Part shown: in pieces, positions 9,656 to 19,128 of the stretch
Position numbering within the stretch: the stretch's first letter is position 1
Layout of the letters: each line of letters opens with the position of its first letter
Assembly (NCBI GenBank): GCA_002238445.1
Contig: MPML01000007.1
Span: 62,001-126,000 of the forward strand
Length of the DNA: 64,000 nucleotides
From: Caldilineaceae bacterium bin5
GTDB lineage: Bacteria > Chloroflexota > Anaerolineae > Caldilineales > Caldilineaceae
Direction of reading: 5' to 3'
Translations under genes and position numbers: made by a program
Notes under the pieces: generated by a model
Told to the model about the DNA's origin: nothing
Databases searched by the model: none
Seen by the model: only the letters and a program-made list of their open reading frames with translations

Positions 9656-12628
9656 ATGGCCGAGCGCAACCCGTTTAATGAACTGTTGGAAGATTTGGAT
9701 GAAGATGATTGGGAGCAGATAGAAGAAGAGCTGCTTCACGATGACAATGGCCCGAGCGAGCCGGGGACGCCGCGTCAGGGGGGCGGCAATGGCGGGCAAG
9801 GCGGTGGTGGTGGGCGCCTGCTGTGGTGGATGCTTGTGCCGTTTCTCGTGCTAATTCTGTTCAACACAGTTCTTGGTTTTTTCACTGACTGGCTGTGGTA
9901 TGACAGTCTTGAACTTACCTCCGTTTTCCTTACAAGGATTGGTGCGTCGCTCGGACTGTTCGCTGCCGGCGCGGTTGCCTTCTGGCTGATATTCGTGTTC
10001 AATGTTTTGCTGGTCCGACGCTTGAACCCCCAAGGACTGGCTGACACGCCACTGATGGAGGCAATGCAGGCTGTCGGCGTCCGACTAACGCCGATAATTC
10101 TGTTGGCGGGCGCGTTTTTCGCCTTTTTCATGGGAACGGGGGCATCCTCTGCGTGGGAAGAGCTGCTCCTCTACTTTAACCAGCAGCCGTATGGATTGAC
10201 CGATCCCATTTTCGACCGTGATGTCAGCTTTTTCCTGTTCACTTTGCCTATCTGGCAGTTTCTGCGCGGCTGGTTGATGACGGCATTTGTTATCACACTG
10301 ATCGGAACAGGGCTGGCGAGCGGGATCGGCTGGCGGGGCTGGAGCGCGCCAGCTCCGGTGCGCGCGCATTTGAGCTTTTTGGGCGCGCTGGTGCTGCTGT
10401 TAATCGCCTGGCAGTACCGGCTGGACGCGTTAGGGCTTGTCTATAGCCACCGCGGCGCGGTCTTCGGCGCGGGATACACCGATGTTCATGCCCAGCTGCC
10501 GGCGCTTAACATCCTGGTCTTCGTAACAATATTCGCGGCGTTGCTCTTGCTGATCAACGTCTTCTTGCAGCAGGCCTGGCGAGCGATTGTTGTCGTGATC
10601 GTCGGCTGGATAGCGATTTCCGCCCTGGCAGGCAACATCTATCCCAATTTGGTCCAACGATTTCAGGTCAACCCGAATGAGTTTACGCGCGAACGGGAAT
10701 ACATTGGACACAATATCGAGTTTACCCGCGCTGCGTTCGGCCTGGACATTATCGTAAACGAGAATTTCGACGCCGAGAGCGAGTTGACCGCTGAAGAACT
10801 GCTGAGCCAACCCGATACGGTTCGGAACATTCGTCTGTGGGATTACCGCCCTTTGCTCCAGACCTATAACCAGGTGCAGGCTTTGCGCCAGCAGTACCAG
10901 TTTACTGACATCGACATAGACCGCTATGACATCGACGGTGAGCGGCGACAGCTCATGCTCTCGGCGCGGGAACTGATTCCTGAACAGTTGGAGCAGCCCG
11001 CACAGACCTGGGTCAACCGTAAGCTTGTCTATACGCATGGCTACGGTGTAGCTGCGTCGCCTGTCGCCGAGATCACTCCGGACGGGTTGCCGACATTTGT
11101 GCTGCAGGACCTTCCGGTCCGAGGTATTCTGGAGGTAACCCGACCGCAGATTTACTTTGGCGAACGCACCAATGAGTACGTAATCGTCAAGACGGCGACT
11201 GAGGAATTCGATTATCCCAGAGGCGAAGGCGGCAACGTCTTTACAACTTTCGACGGAGATTCCGGGATCCCTATCGGCGGATTCCTTCCCCGTTTGGCTT
11301 TTGCGATTCAGTTCGCCGATGTGAACCTGTTTATCAGCCAGGAGCTGACCTCCGAAAGCCAGATTCTGTGGCGGCGTAATATACTAGAGCGCACGCGGGA
11401 GGTAGCTCCCTTCTTGCGCTTCGATTCCGATCCGTACATTGTGGTTGGCGGAGACGGTCACCTCTACTGGTTCCTTGATGCTTATACAGTCAGCGGTCGA
11501 TTCCCCTATAGCGAGCCAAGCCAGTATGGGTCGAGGACGGTTCCGGCAGGGTTCAACTACATTCGCAATCCGGTCAAGATCATAATCGACGCCTACACGG
11601 GCAATATGGACTTCTATCTGGTAGAGCCGGATGAGCCGATTGCGGCCGCGTATGCCCGTATCTTCCCAGATCTCTTCACTTCATTTGAGGAGATGCCCGA
11701 GGACCTGAATGCGCACATCCGCTATCCCAATGATCTGTTCAGCATCCAGGCCAGCGTTTTTCGCACCTACCAGATGACGGAACCGACCGACTTCTACAAT
11801 CGCGAAGACGTTTGGGCGTGGCCGGAAGAGATTTTCGATAACCAGTCGCGACCGATGGAACCGTACTACGTGCTGATGGAACTGCCCGGCAACGACGAGC
11901 TGGACTTTATCCAGATACTTCCCTTCACACCAGCCAATCGTGAGAACATGATTGCCTGGCTGGCTGCGCAGAACGATCCGGATAAATATGGTGAAATGCT
12001 CGTTTACCGCTTTGGCAAGGACTCGCTCGTTTTCGGCCCCAAACAGATTGAGGCTCGAATTGACCAGGATCCTGTGATCAGTTCGCAGCTCAGTCTTTGG
12101 AATCAGCAGGGCAGCCAGGTTATCAGAGGAAACCTGCTGGTAATTCCAATCGGGGAGAGCCTTCTGTATGTCGAACCTCTCTATATTCAGGCTGCAACCG
12201 GTAAGATTCCGGAGCTCAAGCGCGTGATTCTCGCTACCTCAGAACGCGTTATCATGGCTGAAAACCTTGGACTGGCGCTGGCGGAACAGTTCGGGCAGGA
12301 CATTCTTGCGGAGGCGAAACTTGCGGAACTGGCGCTTACGGGGAACGGTGAGCTTCCGGCTTCAGTCTCTACAGAGACTGAAGAAGCCGGCGCCGTCGAC
12401 TTGTTGGGGTCGACGCTCCAGGAGCTGATTCTGGAGGCGAATAGCAGTTACAGTCGGGCGCAAGACGCCTTGCTGGAAGGCGACTGGGCTGCTTACGGCG
12501 CTGAACTGGAATCGCTGCAGAGGGTCCTGGAACGGATGGTAGAGGTGAGTGGTATTTCACCTGATCCGACGCCCACGCCTCTGCCCTTGCCTACGCCGAC
12601 GCCGGCTCCTGAGGGAAATTCGGGTTAG
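9656..12628 (+). CDS. UPF0182 family large membrane protein
   Basis: A 990-residue integral membrane protein of the UPF0182 (COG1615) family; its function is unknown. The N-terminus is an acidic, Gly/Gln-rich cytoplasmic stretch (residues 1-50). About seven membrane segments follow between residues 55 and 330, including WWMLVPFLVLILFNTVLGFF and FVTIFAALLLLINVFL. A long extracytoplasmic domain of some 600 residues comes next, with the family's conserved blocks around YTHGYGVAASPV, RRNILERTREVAPFL and YRFGKDSLVFGP. It ends in a helical segment and a Thr-Pro-rich tail. The length fits the family (900-1000). The start is well supported by AAGGAATT upstream. It stands alone. Confidence 0.95.
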   Translation: MAERNPFNELLEDLDEDDWEQIEEELLHDDNGPSEPGTPRQGGGNGGQGGGGGRLLWWMLVPFLVLILFNTVLGFFTDWLWYDSLELTSVFLTRIGASLGLFAAGAVAFWLIFVFNVLLVRRLNPQGLADTPLMEAMQAVGVRLTPIILLAGAFFAFFMGTGASSAWEELLLYFNQQPYGLTDPIFDRDVSFFLFTLPIWQFLRGWLMTAFVITLIGTGLASGIGWRGWSAPAPVRAHLSFLGALVLLLIAWQYRLDALGLVYSHRGAVFGAGYTDVHAQLPALNILVFVTIFAALLLLINVFLQQAWRAIVVVIVGWIAISALAGNIYPNLVQRFQVNPNEFTREREYIGHNIEFTRAAFGLDIIVNENFDAESELTAEELLSQPDTVRNIRLWDYRPLLQTYNQVQALRQQYQFTDIDIDRYDIDGERRQLMLSARELIPEQLEQPAQTWVNRKLVYTHGYGVAASPVAEITPDGLPTFVLQDLPVRGILEVTRPQIYFGERTNEYVIVKTATEEFDYPRGEGGNVFTTFDGDSGIPIGGFLPRLAFAIQFADVNLFISQELTSESQILWRRNILERTREVAPFLRFDSDPYIVVGGDGHLYWFLDAYTVSGRFPYSEPSQYGSRTVPAGFNYIRNPVKIIIDAYTGNMDFYLVEPDEPIAAAYARIFPDLFTSFEEMPEDLNAHIRYPNDLFSIQASVFRTYQMTEPTDFYNREDVWAWPEEIFDNQSRPMEPYYVLMELPGNDELDFIQILPFTPANRENMIAWLAAQNDPDKYGEMLVYRFGKDSLVFGPKQIEARIDQDPVISSQLSLWNQQGSQVIRGNLLVIPIGESLLYVEPLYIQAATGKIPELKRVILATSERVIMAENLGLALAEQFGQDILAEAKLAELALTGNGELPASVSTETEEAGAVDLLGSTLQELILEANSSYSRAQDALLEGDWAAYGAELESLQRVLERMVEVSGISPDPTPTPLPLPTPTPAPEGNSG

Positions 12629-13054
12629 ATTGGAGACCAGCTGACTTCGGGAGCAAGCTTCGACCTGGCTCTTAGCGTCTGGTCGGGTGACAGTGTTGCG
12701 AATGGTCGGTTTGGTTGACGCGATCATCGTGAAAGCAAGAGATACAATGTGGAGCCGGCCACAGTATGGCTTTGCGCTAGTCTCGGGTTGAAGTTCGGAA
12801 AGCGTGAAGCGATGCCGTCGACTCCATTCAGCGCGCATCACGACCCGCTATTGGGGCGGCCCAATGGATACACTGAAGCTCTCGCTGCGATTGGCTTGAG
12901 AAGAGAGCTGGTCGTTTTGACCAAGCGAATTGATCTTGAATGCCGCGATCTCACTGAAGTGTCCGTGGTAGATTCTTCTTGAGCGTAATTAGTCCTGGTG
13001 TCAAGACATTAACCGAACTTGAGTGAACCTCAACCAATTCGAGGCAAGCAGAAA
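12629..13054. other. Intergenic stretch, no gene seen
   Basis: About 425 bases between the UPF0182 gene and the DinB-like gene. I see no supported reading frame, RNA or repeat. The promoter of the following two-gene operon should lie at its right end, but no clear boxes could be placed. Confidence 0.5.
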
Positions 13055-13585
13055 ATGACTGAGGATCTGTCCTCACCACCGCCAACCGTTCAAGAGGTCC
13101 TGGAAAGTACTGAAAGAGAATGGACCGCGTTGCAGGCGTCCTTTTCAGACTTGGACGACAGCCAGATGACCGTCGCCGGCACTGAAGGATGGTCGGTCAA
13201 GGACGAGCTTGCGCATGTGGCCGCATGGGCAAGGGGGCTGGCGGCCCTGGTGAGAAAGCAAGGGCGCTATCCGCCGATGGGCCTGCCCGAAGACGCCGCC
13301 CCAAACACGGTCGGCATCGAGAAAATTAATCAGATGATTTTCGAGCGGAATCGAGACCGGCCGTTGAATGAGGTACTGGCCGAGCTTGAGGCCGCGCACC
13401 TGGATGCCCTACGTGCCGTCTCTGAATTGTCCGACGAAGATCTGTTGCGCCCCTTTGACGACTACCAACCCCAGGACAGGCGTCCTGACGGCCACATACC
13501 TATTTTGTGGCTGATTGCCGGCAACACATACGGGCACTATGCCGAGCACAGAAAAACCATCACCGATTTGTGGAGCAAGACATGA
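13055..13585 (+). CDS. DinB/ClbS-like four-helix protein
   Basis: A 176-residue helical protein of the DinB-like superfamily (ClbS/DfsB or maleylpyruvate-isomerase N-terminal type). The signature is WSVKDELAHVAAW near residue 50 and a late HYAEHRKTI. The two histidine regions, with a third polar position, would form the metal site seen in this superfamily. Members act as thiol-dependent S-transferases, isomerases or resistance proteins, and the specific activity cannot be inferred here. The start at 13055 is preferred over an upstream in-frame TTG because it is an ATG ten bases after GAGG. Its stop overlaps the next start (ATGA), so the two are probably translationally coupled. Confidence 0.75.
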   Translation: MTEDLSSPPPTVQEVLESTEREWTALQASFSDLDDSQMTVAGTEGWSVKDELAHVAAWARGLAALVRKQGRYPPMGLPEDAAPNTVGIEKINQMIFERNRDRPLNEVLAELEAAHLDALRAVSELSDEDLLRPFDDYQPQDRRPDGHIPILWLIAGNTYGHYAEHRKTITDLWSKT

Positions 13586-14469
13586 ACGCGAAGAGGAAGG
13601 TTGTCGTTACAGGCGCATCGGGCTACATCGCAAGTCTGTTGTTGCCCGCATTTCGCGAGCGGTACGACCTTACATTATTGGACGTGAAGACGGTTGACCG
13701 CGACGGAAACGAGGTGGAAGGGGTTCAGATCGCCGACCTGATGCAACGCGATCGGGAAAGCTACCGCCATCACTTCAGCGGCGCCGATGCAATCGTCCAC
13801 TTGGGGTTTACGCGAGCGGCTGACAAGTCTGATTCAGTCCAGGACTTTTACGCAGAGTTGTCCAATGTGGAAATGGCATTCCACGTTTACCAGACGGCCC
13901 TGGAAGAGGGCGTGCGGCGTGTAGTCGTGGCCAGCTCCAACCATGCTGCGGACTACTATGAGCCACTGATTCTTGATAAGAAGTGGGACATTGTAACGCC
14001 GGAAATGAGACCGTTTTCCGATAACTTCTATGGTTGGGCCAAAGAGGCGTATGAGCATCTGGGATTTGTCTACGCAGTGGGGCGGCTGCAGTATCGCGGC
14101 GTAAACGTCGATGAAAGTACGAACCATTCTCTCGAAAACGTGCAGGTCCGAATCGGCGGTCCCAGGGAAGACGATTTGGACCGAATCGAGCCAGGGGACC
14201 TGCGGCGGATGATCAGGGGCCTGGGCGTTTACATAAGCCAGCGCGACCTGCAACAGCTGTTCATCAAGAGCATCGAAGTCGAGGACATTGGCGACGAACA
14301 GGACGTCCCGTTTCAGGTGTTCTATGGAATCAGCGGTAATTCCCAGGCTTTCTGGAGTATCGTTAACGCACGCAAGGTGATCGGATACGAGCCGGAGGAC
14401 AATAGCGAGTACCGATTCAGCGACCAGATACATGATCATGTCCGGGCCGCGCAAGAAAAAGAGCAGTAA
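13582..14469 (+). CDS. NAD-dependent epimerase/dehydratase (uronate dehydrogenase-like)
   Basis: A 295-residue short-chain dehydrogenase of the extended (epimerase) type. The nucleotide-binding loop VTGASGYIAS is near residue 9, the conserved Asp-bearing segment DAIVHLG is near 70, and the catalytic YGWAK lies near residue 150 after VVVASSNHA. The SSNHA block, in place of SSxxVYG, and the overall size resemble uronate dehydrogenases, which oxidise uronic acids to lactones. That assignment is by resemblance only. The gene overlaps the DinB-like gene by ATGA, which suggests a shared role. It is convergent with the penicillin acylase gene, with 24 bases between stops. Confidence 0.8.
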   Translation: MNAKRKVVVTGASGYIASLLLPAFRERYDLTLLDVKTVDRDGNEVEGVQIADLMQRDRESYRHHFSGADAIVHLGFTRAADKSDSVQDFYAELSNVEMAFHVYQTALEEGVRRVVVASSNHAADYYEPLILDKKWDIVTPEMRPFSDNFYGWAKEAYEHLGFVYAVGRLQYRGVNVDESTNHSLENVQVRIGGPREDDLDRIEPGDLRRMIRGLGVYISQRDLQQLFIKSIEVEDIGDEQDVPFQVFYGISGNSQAFWSIVNARKVIGYEPEDNSEYRFSDQIHDHVRAAQEKEQ

Positions 14470-14493
14470 GTTCGAGTGTAGTTATTGGCGGCG

Positions 14494-16869
14494 CTAGGCC
14501 GCGGGTTCGAGCACGGCGACCGACTGGGCATTGTCCAGCGCGTTCTCGTCGCCCAAGGCAAGAAAATGGTAGCGGCCTGCCAGCCATTCCTCCAGTTGGT
14601 CGCAGTAGTGATCTGAACCGGGATGCCCGGACTGGCCCTGTGACTCGACAGCCCACATCCCGTCTTCACCCAGGTCGCTGATGAGCCGGTAGTTGGCGCC
14701 TGTCAAGGCCCCCCAGTTTGGATCGAACCCAGTATTGCAGACGGTCACACCGTTGCCGCCCACAGGCAGGCCGCCGCGATCGAGCAGTGTGCCCAGGTCG
14801 CCTCGACCCGACAGGACGTGGCGCAGTTGGACTTTATGCAGTTTCCCCCATGCCCAGTCGGACATGTCAGGCCCCAACCGGCTTTCAATCTCTGCCAAAG
14901 CAGTTGATAGCGCGTCGACCATAGACATTTCTCGATCTGAGTCACTACCAAACCAGTCGGCGACGTTCTCGTATATCAGGGCCCCCGCCAGTCCACCGCA
15001 AGTGCCGGAGAGCGCAGCCGCCAGTTCTTCTTCGAACCTCTCAGCGGCGACGTTGCTGCACCAATTGTTGAAAAAGGCTTCGAATATCAGTGCAGCGGCC
15101 GAGTCGGGGGCCATGTTGCGATCCCAGGCTTGCAGAAGCCTGGCCGCTTCGAGGACACGGGATTCGCTTTTCTCCTGCAGGACGGGCAAAAGCCCGGGCA
15201 AGGCTTCCTCGGCTCGTAGTGTGCGCGTGTCCTGTTGCATCTCCGCGAAAGTTTCCATGGAAAATCCGTCGTGCGCTTGGATCATTTGGCGGATTCGACG
15301 CGCTCTGTGTCCGCTCGCCCAAGTTCCGGACAGCGGGTAGGGGAAGTCGTTGGGAGCGACCCGGTTGTTGGCGGTGGCTACCCAGCCCCTGTTGGGGTCT
15401 TGAAGACGGGGCATCTGTTCGAATGGGATGACGCCCTGCCACTGGTGGGCAGGATCCCAACCTGGGCGGTATCCCCGTTCCCAGACTCTTCTAACGGGAA
15501 TGCCGCCGACGGCCTGGTAGCCGAAATGTCCACTCGTGTCGGCAACGACTAAGCTCCAGGTGGGCACGCGCCAGGTACGCGTCGCCGCGCGCAATTCCTC
15601 TACAGAACCGGCGCGGTCGATGCCCAGAAGTGATGTGAGCCATCCACAGTCGGAATGGCCCAGCCAGCGCAAGGAGACCGGGCCGGTTGCGGATGCTTCG
15701 GGAGGCAGGATTTCGTCAACGATGGGGCCGTTGCGAGAAAAACGGACTGTTTTGCGGATCGAGCGTTCGCCCCGAACCTGGATCGTTTCCTCTAGCGTGC
15801 GCTCCGGTTCCCACTCGCCGTCGTAATGGAAGCAACCGGGCTTAAGGTGATCTGTCCGCTCCTCGTATAGGTCGCGTTGTGAACAGATGTTGTTCGTGAT
15901 GCCCCAGGCAACGCGCCGGTTGCGCCCGAACATGACCGCGGGCATGCCGGCGTAAGCCATTCCGGCTACGTCAAAAGAGCCGCCTGTCAGCTGCACCTCG
16001 TACCAGCAGGAGACGGCGGCAAAGGCGATATGTGGATCGCTGGCGACCATCGGCAGCCCGGACTGCGTGCGGGCACCGCCCACAACCCAGTTGTTGCTGC
16101 CTTGGCCCTCCTGCGGGTCGCCCACAGTTGCGCCGACGGCGGCAGTGCCGCTCTCTGCGGCCGGGTAGGAGCCGGCTGGCAAGATGCTTTCTGCTTCGGC
16201 CTCGCCTGTGAGAAAGGCTTGATAAAGGTTGTCGTCATCAAGTGCCCGGCTGGCCATTTCTGGCCCGACGATCACGGGGAAGCGGACCGTCAGATAGTAT
16301 CTGAATTCGGCGGCGATCGCGAGGCAGTCGACTGGCAGCCACTCTTCCGGCTCATAGTCCAGCAGCGCGAACTCGACCGGCAGGTTCCCGCTCGACTGTT
16401 CGATCAGAGCGTTGACGCCATCGGAAAACTTTTGCAGCAGCGTGCGCGTTTCAGCCGGTGTGAATTTCCATTCAGAGGCTGCGATGCGGTTGAGCCCGAC
16501 GGTGCGCGCAACCGTGTCCAGCTGCACACCGTCCTGGCCCAGGATTTCCGCCAGGCGACCGTGGCCTCTGCGCCTAAGATAGTCCAGCTGAAATAGCCGG
16601 TCCTGGGCCATGGCATATCCAAAGCCGAAGAACAGATCCTCGTCATTTTCGGCGAGTATGTGCGGGACGCCCCAACGGTTGCGGGCGATTTGGGTTTTGG
16701 CGTTCACCCTGGTCGGATGAACTGAATCCAAATCGGGGCTTCGGCGCCTGGTTTCTGCCTTCCACCATTGGTCGAACTCCGCGCTCGACAACCCGTTTGC
16801 GTTACACAGGGCGGCTATGGATTCGCCCGCGCCAAGTCGTTTCAGCAGTTCTGTGGAGTTGACTGCCAT
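14494..16869 (-). CDS. Penicillin acylase family Ntn-hydrolase
   Basis: A 791-residue precursor of the penicillin amidase (Ntn hydrolase) family, which cleaves amide bonds such as those of N-acyl homoserine lactones, penicillins or acyl-amino acids after autocatalytic splitting into two chains. The alpha-chain block RNRWGVPHILAENDEDLFFG and GYAMAQDRLFQLD are typical. The cleavage site is GQGSNNWVVGG, making Ser258 the N-terminal nucleophile of the beta chain. Later VATANNRV and SGHRARRI match the conserved Asn and Arg region. Unlike most members there is no signal peptide; the first 45 residues form two short helices resembling a helix-turn-helix. GGGAGGAAT precedes the start. It is probably cytoplasmic, with unknown substrate. 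Confidence 0.9.
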   Translation of the reverse strand: MAVNSTELLKRLGAGESIAALCNANGLSSAEFDQWWKAETRRRSPDLDSVHPTRVNAKTQIARNRWGVPHILAENDEDLFFGFGYAMAQDRLFQLDYLRRRGHGRLAEILGQDGVQLDTVARTVGLNRIAASEWKFTPAETRTLLQKFSDGVNALIEQSSGNLPVEFALLDYEPEEWLPVDCLAIAAEFRYYLTVRFPVIVGPEMASRALDDDNLYQAFLTGEAEAESILPAGSYPAAESGTAAVGATVGDPQEGQGSNNWVVGGARTQSGLPMVASDPHIAFAAVSCWYEVQLTGGSFDVAGMAYAGMPAVMFGRNRRVAWGITNNICSQRDLYEERTDHLKPGCFHYDGEWEPERTLEETIQVRGERSIRKTVRFSRNGPIVDEILPPEASATGPVSLRWLGHSDCGWLTSLLGIDRAGSVEELRAATRTWRVPTWSLVVADTSGHFGYQAVGGIPVRRVWERGYRPGWDPAHQWQGVIPFEQMPRLQDPNRGWVATANNRVAPNDFPYPLSGTWASGHRARRIRQMIQAHDGFSMETFAEMQQDTRTLRAEEALPGLLPVLQEKSESRVLEAARLLQAWDRNMAPDSAAALIFEAFFNNWCSNVAAERFEEELAAALSGTCGGLAGALIYENVADWFGSDSDREMSMVDALSTALAEIESRLGPDMSDWAWGKLHKVQLRHVLSGRGDLGTLLDRGGLPVGGNGVTVCNTGFDPNWGALTGANYRLISDLGEDGMWAVESQGQSGHPGSDHYCDQLEEWLAGRYHFLALGDENALDNAQSVAVLEPAA

Positions 16870-16962
16870 GTGAAATTCCTCCCGGGAAAAGGGGTGTTTA
16901 GTCGGGACCTACCTGGATTGCCGAGGGAATTGAGGCCGGATACTTTGCAGCGTGAAGTAGTG

Positions 16963-16993
16963 AAAAAGCAGAGAACCTCCTGACGGAGGTTCT
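16963..16993 (-). terminator. Rho-independent terminator after the tRNA cluster
   Basis: On the minus strand AGAACCTCC, a four-base loop and GGAGGTTCT form a nine-pair stem (16972-16993). CTGC and then TTTTT (16963-16967) follow. It lies 16 bases past tRNA-Arg and should end the serS-tRNA transcript. Confidence 0.85.
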
Positions 16994-17008
16994 TGCGACC
17001 GAACTGTG

Positions 17009-17082
17009 CGCGCCAGGCAGGACTCGAACCTGCGACCTTCGCCTCCGCAGGGCGACGCTCTAATCCACTGAGCTACTGGCGC
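17009..17082 (-). tRNA. tRNA-Arg(GCG)
   Basis: A complete 74-base cloverleaf: acceptor GCGCCAG/CTGGCGC, D arm with AGCTCAGTGGATTAGAGC, anticodon stem TCGCC/GGCGA with loop CTGCGGA, and T arm GCAGG-TTCGAGT-CCTGC. The anticodon is GCG, reading CGC/CGU. The discriminator is G and the CCA is not encoded. The D-loop A20 typical of arginine tRNAs is present. A G34 rather than A34 (inosine) anticodon for this box is uncommon in bacteria. Confidence 0.92.
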
Positions 17083-17086
17083 ATAA

Positions 17087-17179
<93 letters not shown>

Positions 17180-17201
17180 ATTCTGTAAATGTTGGCTGTA
17201 C

Positions 17202-17292
<91 letters not shown>

Positions 17293-17487
17293 GGGCCAGG
17301 ACTTGCCAGCCATTGACCGGATCAGTATATACGCTATGCAGTCGGCGTGTCAAATAATATGGGCCAGCTCCTGGCAGATAATTTGTTGCGTTCAGCGACC
17401 GCGGGCCAAGGCGCGTATCAGACCATAACAGGACTCCCCCCCGTGTCTATGGGAGGGACCGGACGGCCTGAGACCTTGCCCTGCACC

Positions 17488-18768
17488 TCATCTTATTTCC
17501 AATTCGCCGCCAAGATAGCTGTCCAGTACTTCGGGCAGTTTGATGCTGCCATCGGCCTGCTGGTAGTTTTCCATGAGCGCGATGATCACTCGAGGCAGGG
17601 CCAGTCCCGAACCGTTTAGTGTGTAGACGAATTCCGGTCTCGCCCCTTCGCGCGGGCGGTAACGAATGTTTGCGCGCCGCGCTTGAAAATCGCGGAAGAG
17701 CGAACAGGAGCTGACTTCCAGCCACTCCTGGCAGCCTGCGGCCCAAACTTCGAGGTCATACTTGATGGAGGCGACGAACGAGAGGTCTCCGGTGGCGATG
17801 GCGACCCGCCGGTATGGCAGGTCAAGCCGCTCCAACAAAACCTCGGCGGCGCGGGTGAGCTTTTCCAGTTCGTCTCTTCCTGCCGCCGGCTCGACGAATT
17901 TTACCATCTCGACCTTCTGGAACTGGTGCACACGTTTTATGCCGCGCACATCCTTGCCAGCCGACATTTTTTCACGGCGGAAGCAGGGCGTGCTGGCAAC
18001 GTAATTGAGCGGCAGCGTGCCTGGTTCCAGAATCTCGTCGCGGTGCAGGTTGGTGACCGACACCTCGGCGGTGGGGATGAACCAGTAGTCCTCTTCAGCA
18101 TCGCGGTACAGGTTGTCACCGAATTTGGGCAGGTTGCCGGTACCCTCCATCGCATGTCCGCGCACCATCATGGGCGGGTACACCTCGGTGAAGCCGTGCT
18201 CGTTTATGTGTATGTCGAGGAACCAGTTTGACAGAACGCGTTGCAGGCGGGCGCCGGCGCCTTTGAGGAAGTAGGCCCGACTGCCGGCTGCGGCGACGCC
18301 GCGTTCGAAGTCGATTATGTCCAACTGTGTACCCAGGTCCCAATGAGGCAGAGGGGTAAAGTCGAACTTGGGCATATCGCCCCATTGGGTCAGGACGACA
18401 TTCCCCTCTTCATCAGGGGCAACGGGAACGTCGGGGTCGGGCAGATTGGGGATGCGCATCATGGCGTCATGGAGGGCGCCGTCTACGCGACGCAACTCTT
18501 CATCAATCTGCGAAATTTCATCACCTATCTGGCTCATTCGCTGCTTGAGCGCGTTAGCCTCTGCGGCTTTCTTCTCGCGGAAGAGGGCACCAATCTGTTT
18601 GGAGCCGGCGTTGCGCTCTTCACGCAGCTTCTCCCCTTGCTGTAACAGGTTTCGCCGCTCGCCGTCCAACTGCAGTGCCAATTGCCAAGGTGCATCGACG
18701 TCATTCAGCTTTACCATCGCCTCGGCCAGGGCAGGTTGGTTCTCACGCATCCATCGAATATCCAGCAT
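17488..18768 (-). CDS. serS: Seryl-tRNA synthetase
   Basis: A 426-residue class II aminoacyl-tRNA synthetase that charges tRNA-Ser. The N-terminal long coiled-coil arm (about residues 30-100, rich in Glu/Arg/Gln) binds the tRNA variable arm. The catalytic core shows motif 2 TPCFRREKMSAGKDVRGIKR and motif 3 GSGLALPRVIIALMENYQQ. SSCSLFRDFQARRANIRYR precedes motif 3. The length fits bacterial SerRS (about 430). The start MLDIRWMRENQ is chosen because AGGAG lies just upstream and all SerRS begin this way; the in-frame extension to 18813 runs into the leader. Expression is probably controlled by the T-box upstream. Two tRNA-Ser genes lie downstream on the same strand. Confidence 0.97.
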   Translation of the reverse strand: MLDIRWMRENQPALAEAMVKLNDVDAPWQLALQLDGERRNLLQQGEKLREERNAGSKQIGALFREKKAAEANALKQRMSQIGDEISQIDEELRRVDGALHDAMMRIPNLPDPDVPVAPDEEGNVVLTQWGDMPKFDFTPLPHWDLGTQLDIIDFERGVAAAGSRAYFLKGAGARLQRVLSNWFLDIHINEHGFTEVYPPMMVRGHAMEGTGNLPKFGDNLYRDAEEDYWFIPTAEVSVTNLHRDEILEPGTLPLNYVASTPCFRREKMSAGKDVRGIKRVHQFQKVEMVKFVEPAAGRDELEKLTRAAEVLLERLDLPYRRVAIATGDLSFVASIKYDLEVWAAGCQEWLEVSSCSLFRDFQARRANIRYRPREGARPEFVYTLNGSGLALPRVIIALMENYQQADGSIKLPEVLDSYLGGELEIR

Positions 18769-18820
18769 TTCAAGCTCCTGCAAAGTAGTTGTTCGGCGAC
18801 GATTGGCCGTCACCCGCCAA

Positions 18821-19043
18821 AATAGAAAATCCTCTCGCCGGTTCAGGACGAGAGGACCCGTGGTGCCACCTGAGTTCGCAGACTAAAATGTCTGCCTCAT
18901 TGCGCCGTTAACGGGGCGGTACCGTCCGGCATTTTGGTGCCGGATGCTCGTGGGGCGCTATACCGTTCGTGTCCTGTTGCCTCGCAGCGGCCGGCAACTC
19001 TCTGAAAGGTCGAGCGAACGGTCCGTTTCCCCAGTCACAGCAG
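18821..19043 (-). promoter_or_regulatory. T-box leader (serine) of serS
   Basis: The minus-strand leader holds the T-box core GGTGGCACCACGGG (18857-18870). It is followed by a terminator with stem CCTCTCG/CGAGAGG (18831-18855) and ATTTT. Stem I is built from GGGG/CCCC and ACCGTTCG/CGAACGGT. An AGAGAG motif follows, then a distal stem GTTGCC/GGCAAC whose loop contains GCTGCGA, as in classical T-boxes. The internal loop on the 3' side contains AGC (18957-18959), the likely specifier for Ser. The bulge UGGC would pair with GCCA of a G73 tRNA, which fits serine tRNAs. Uncharged tRNA-Ser is expected to block the terminator and allow serS transcription. Confidence 0.9.
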
Positions 19044-19063
19044 TAATTATTCCCAATGCGGGC

Positions 19064-19093
19064 AGCGTATCACAAGCCATTAATCTGTGTCAA
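19064..19093 (-). promoter_or_regulatory. serS promoter
   Basis: On the minus strand TTGACA (19088-19093) is followed after 18 bases by TACGCT (19064-19069). The position just upstream of the T-box leader fits. The -35 is perfect and the -10 is moderate. Confidence 0.65.
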
Positions 19094-19108
19094 TTTTTGT
19101 CGGGGCGG

Positions 19109-19128
19109 CCGCGGTAGTGAGACCGCGG
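19109..19128 (-). terminator. Hairpin directly after the PPK-head stop
   Basis: A perfect seven-pair stem CCGCGGT/ACCGCGG with a six-base loop begins right after the stop codon of the 19129 gene. No U-run follows. It may act as a weak or factor-assisted terminator, and it argues that the gene really ends here. Confidence 0.45.

Noticed and set aside
12749-12982. A 77-codon plus-strand frame between UPF0182 and the DinB-like gene
   Set aside because: No ribosome site, no hydrophobic or domain pattern, and no coupling to neighbours.
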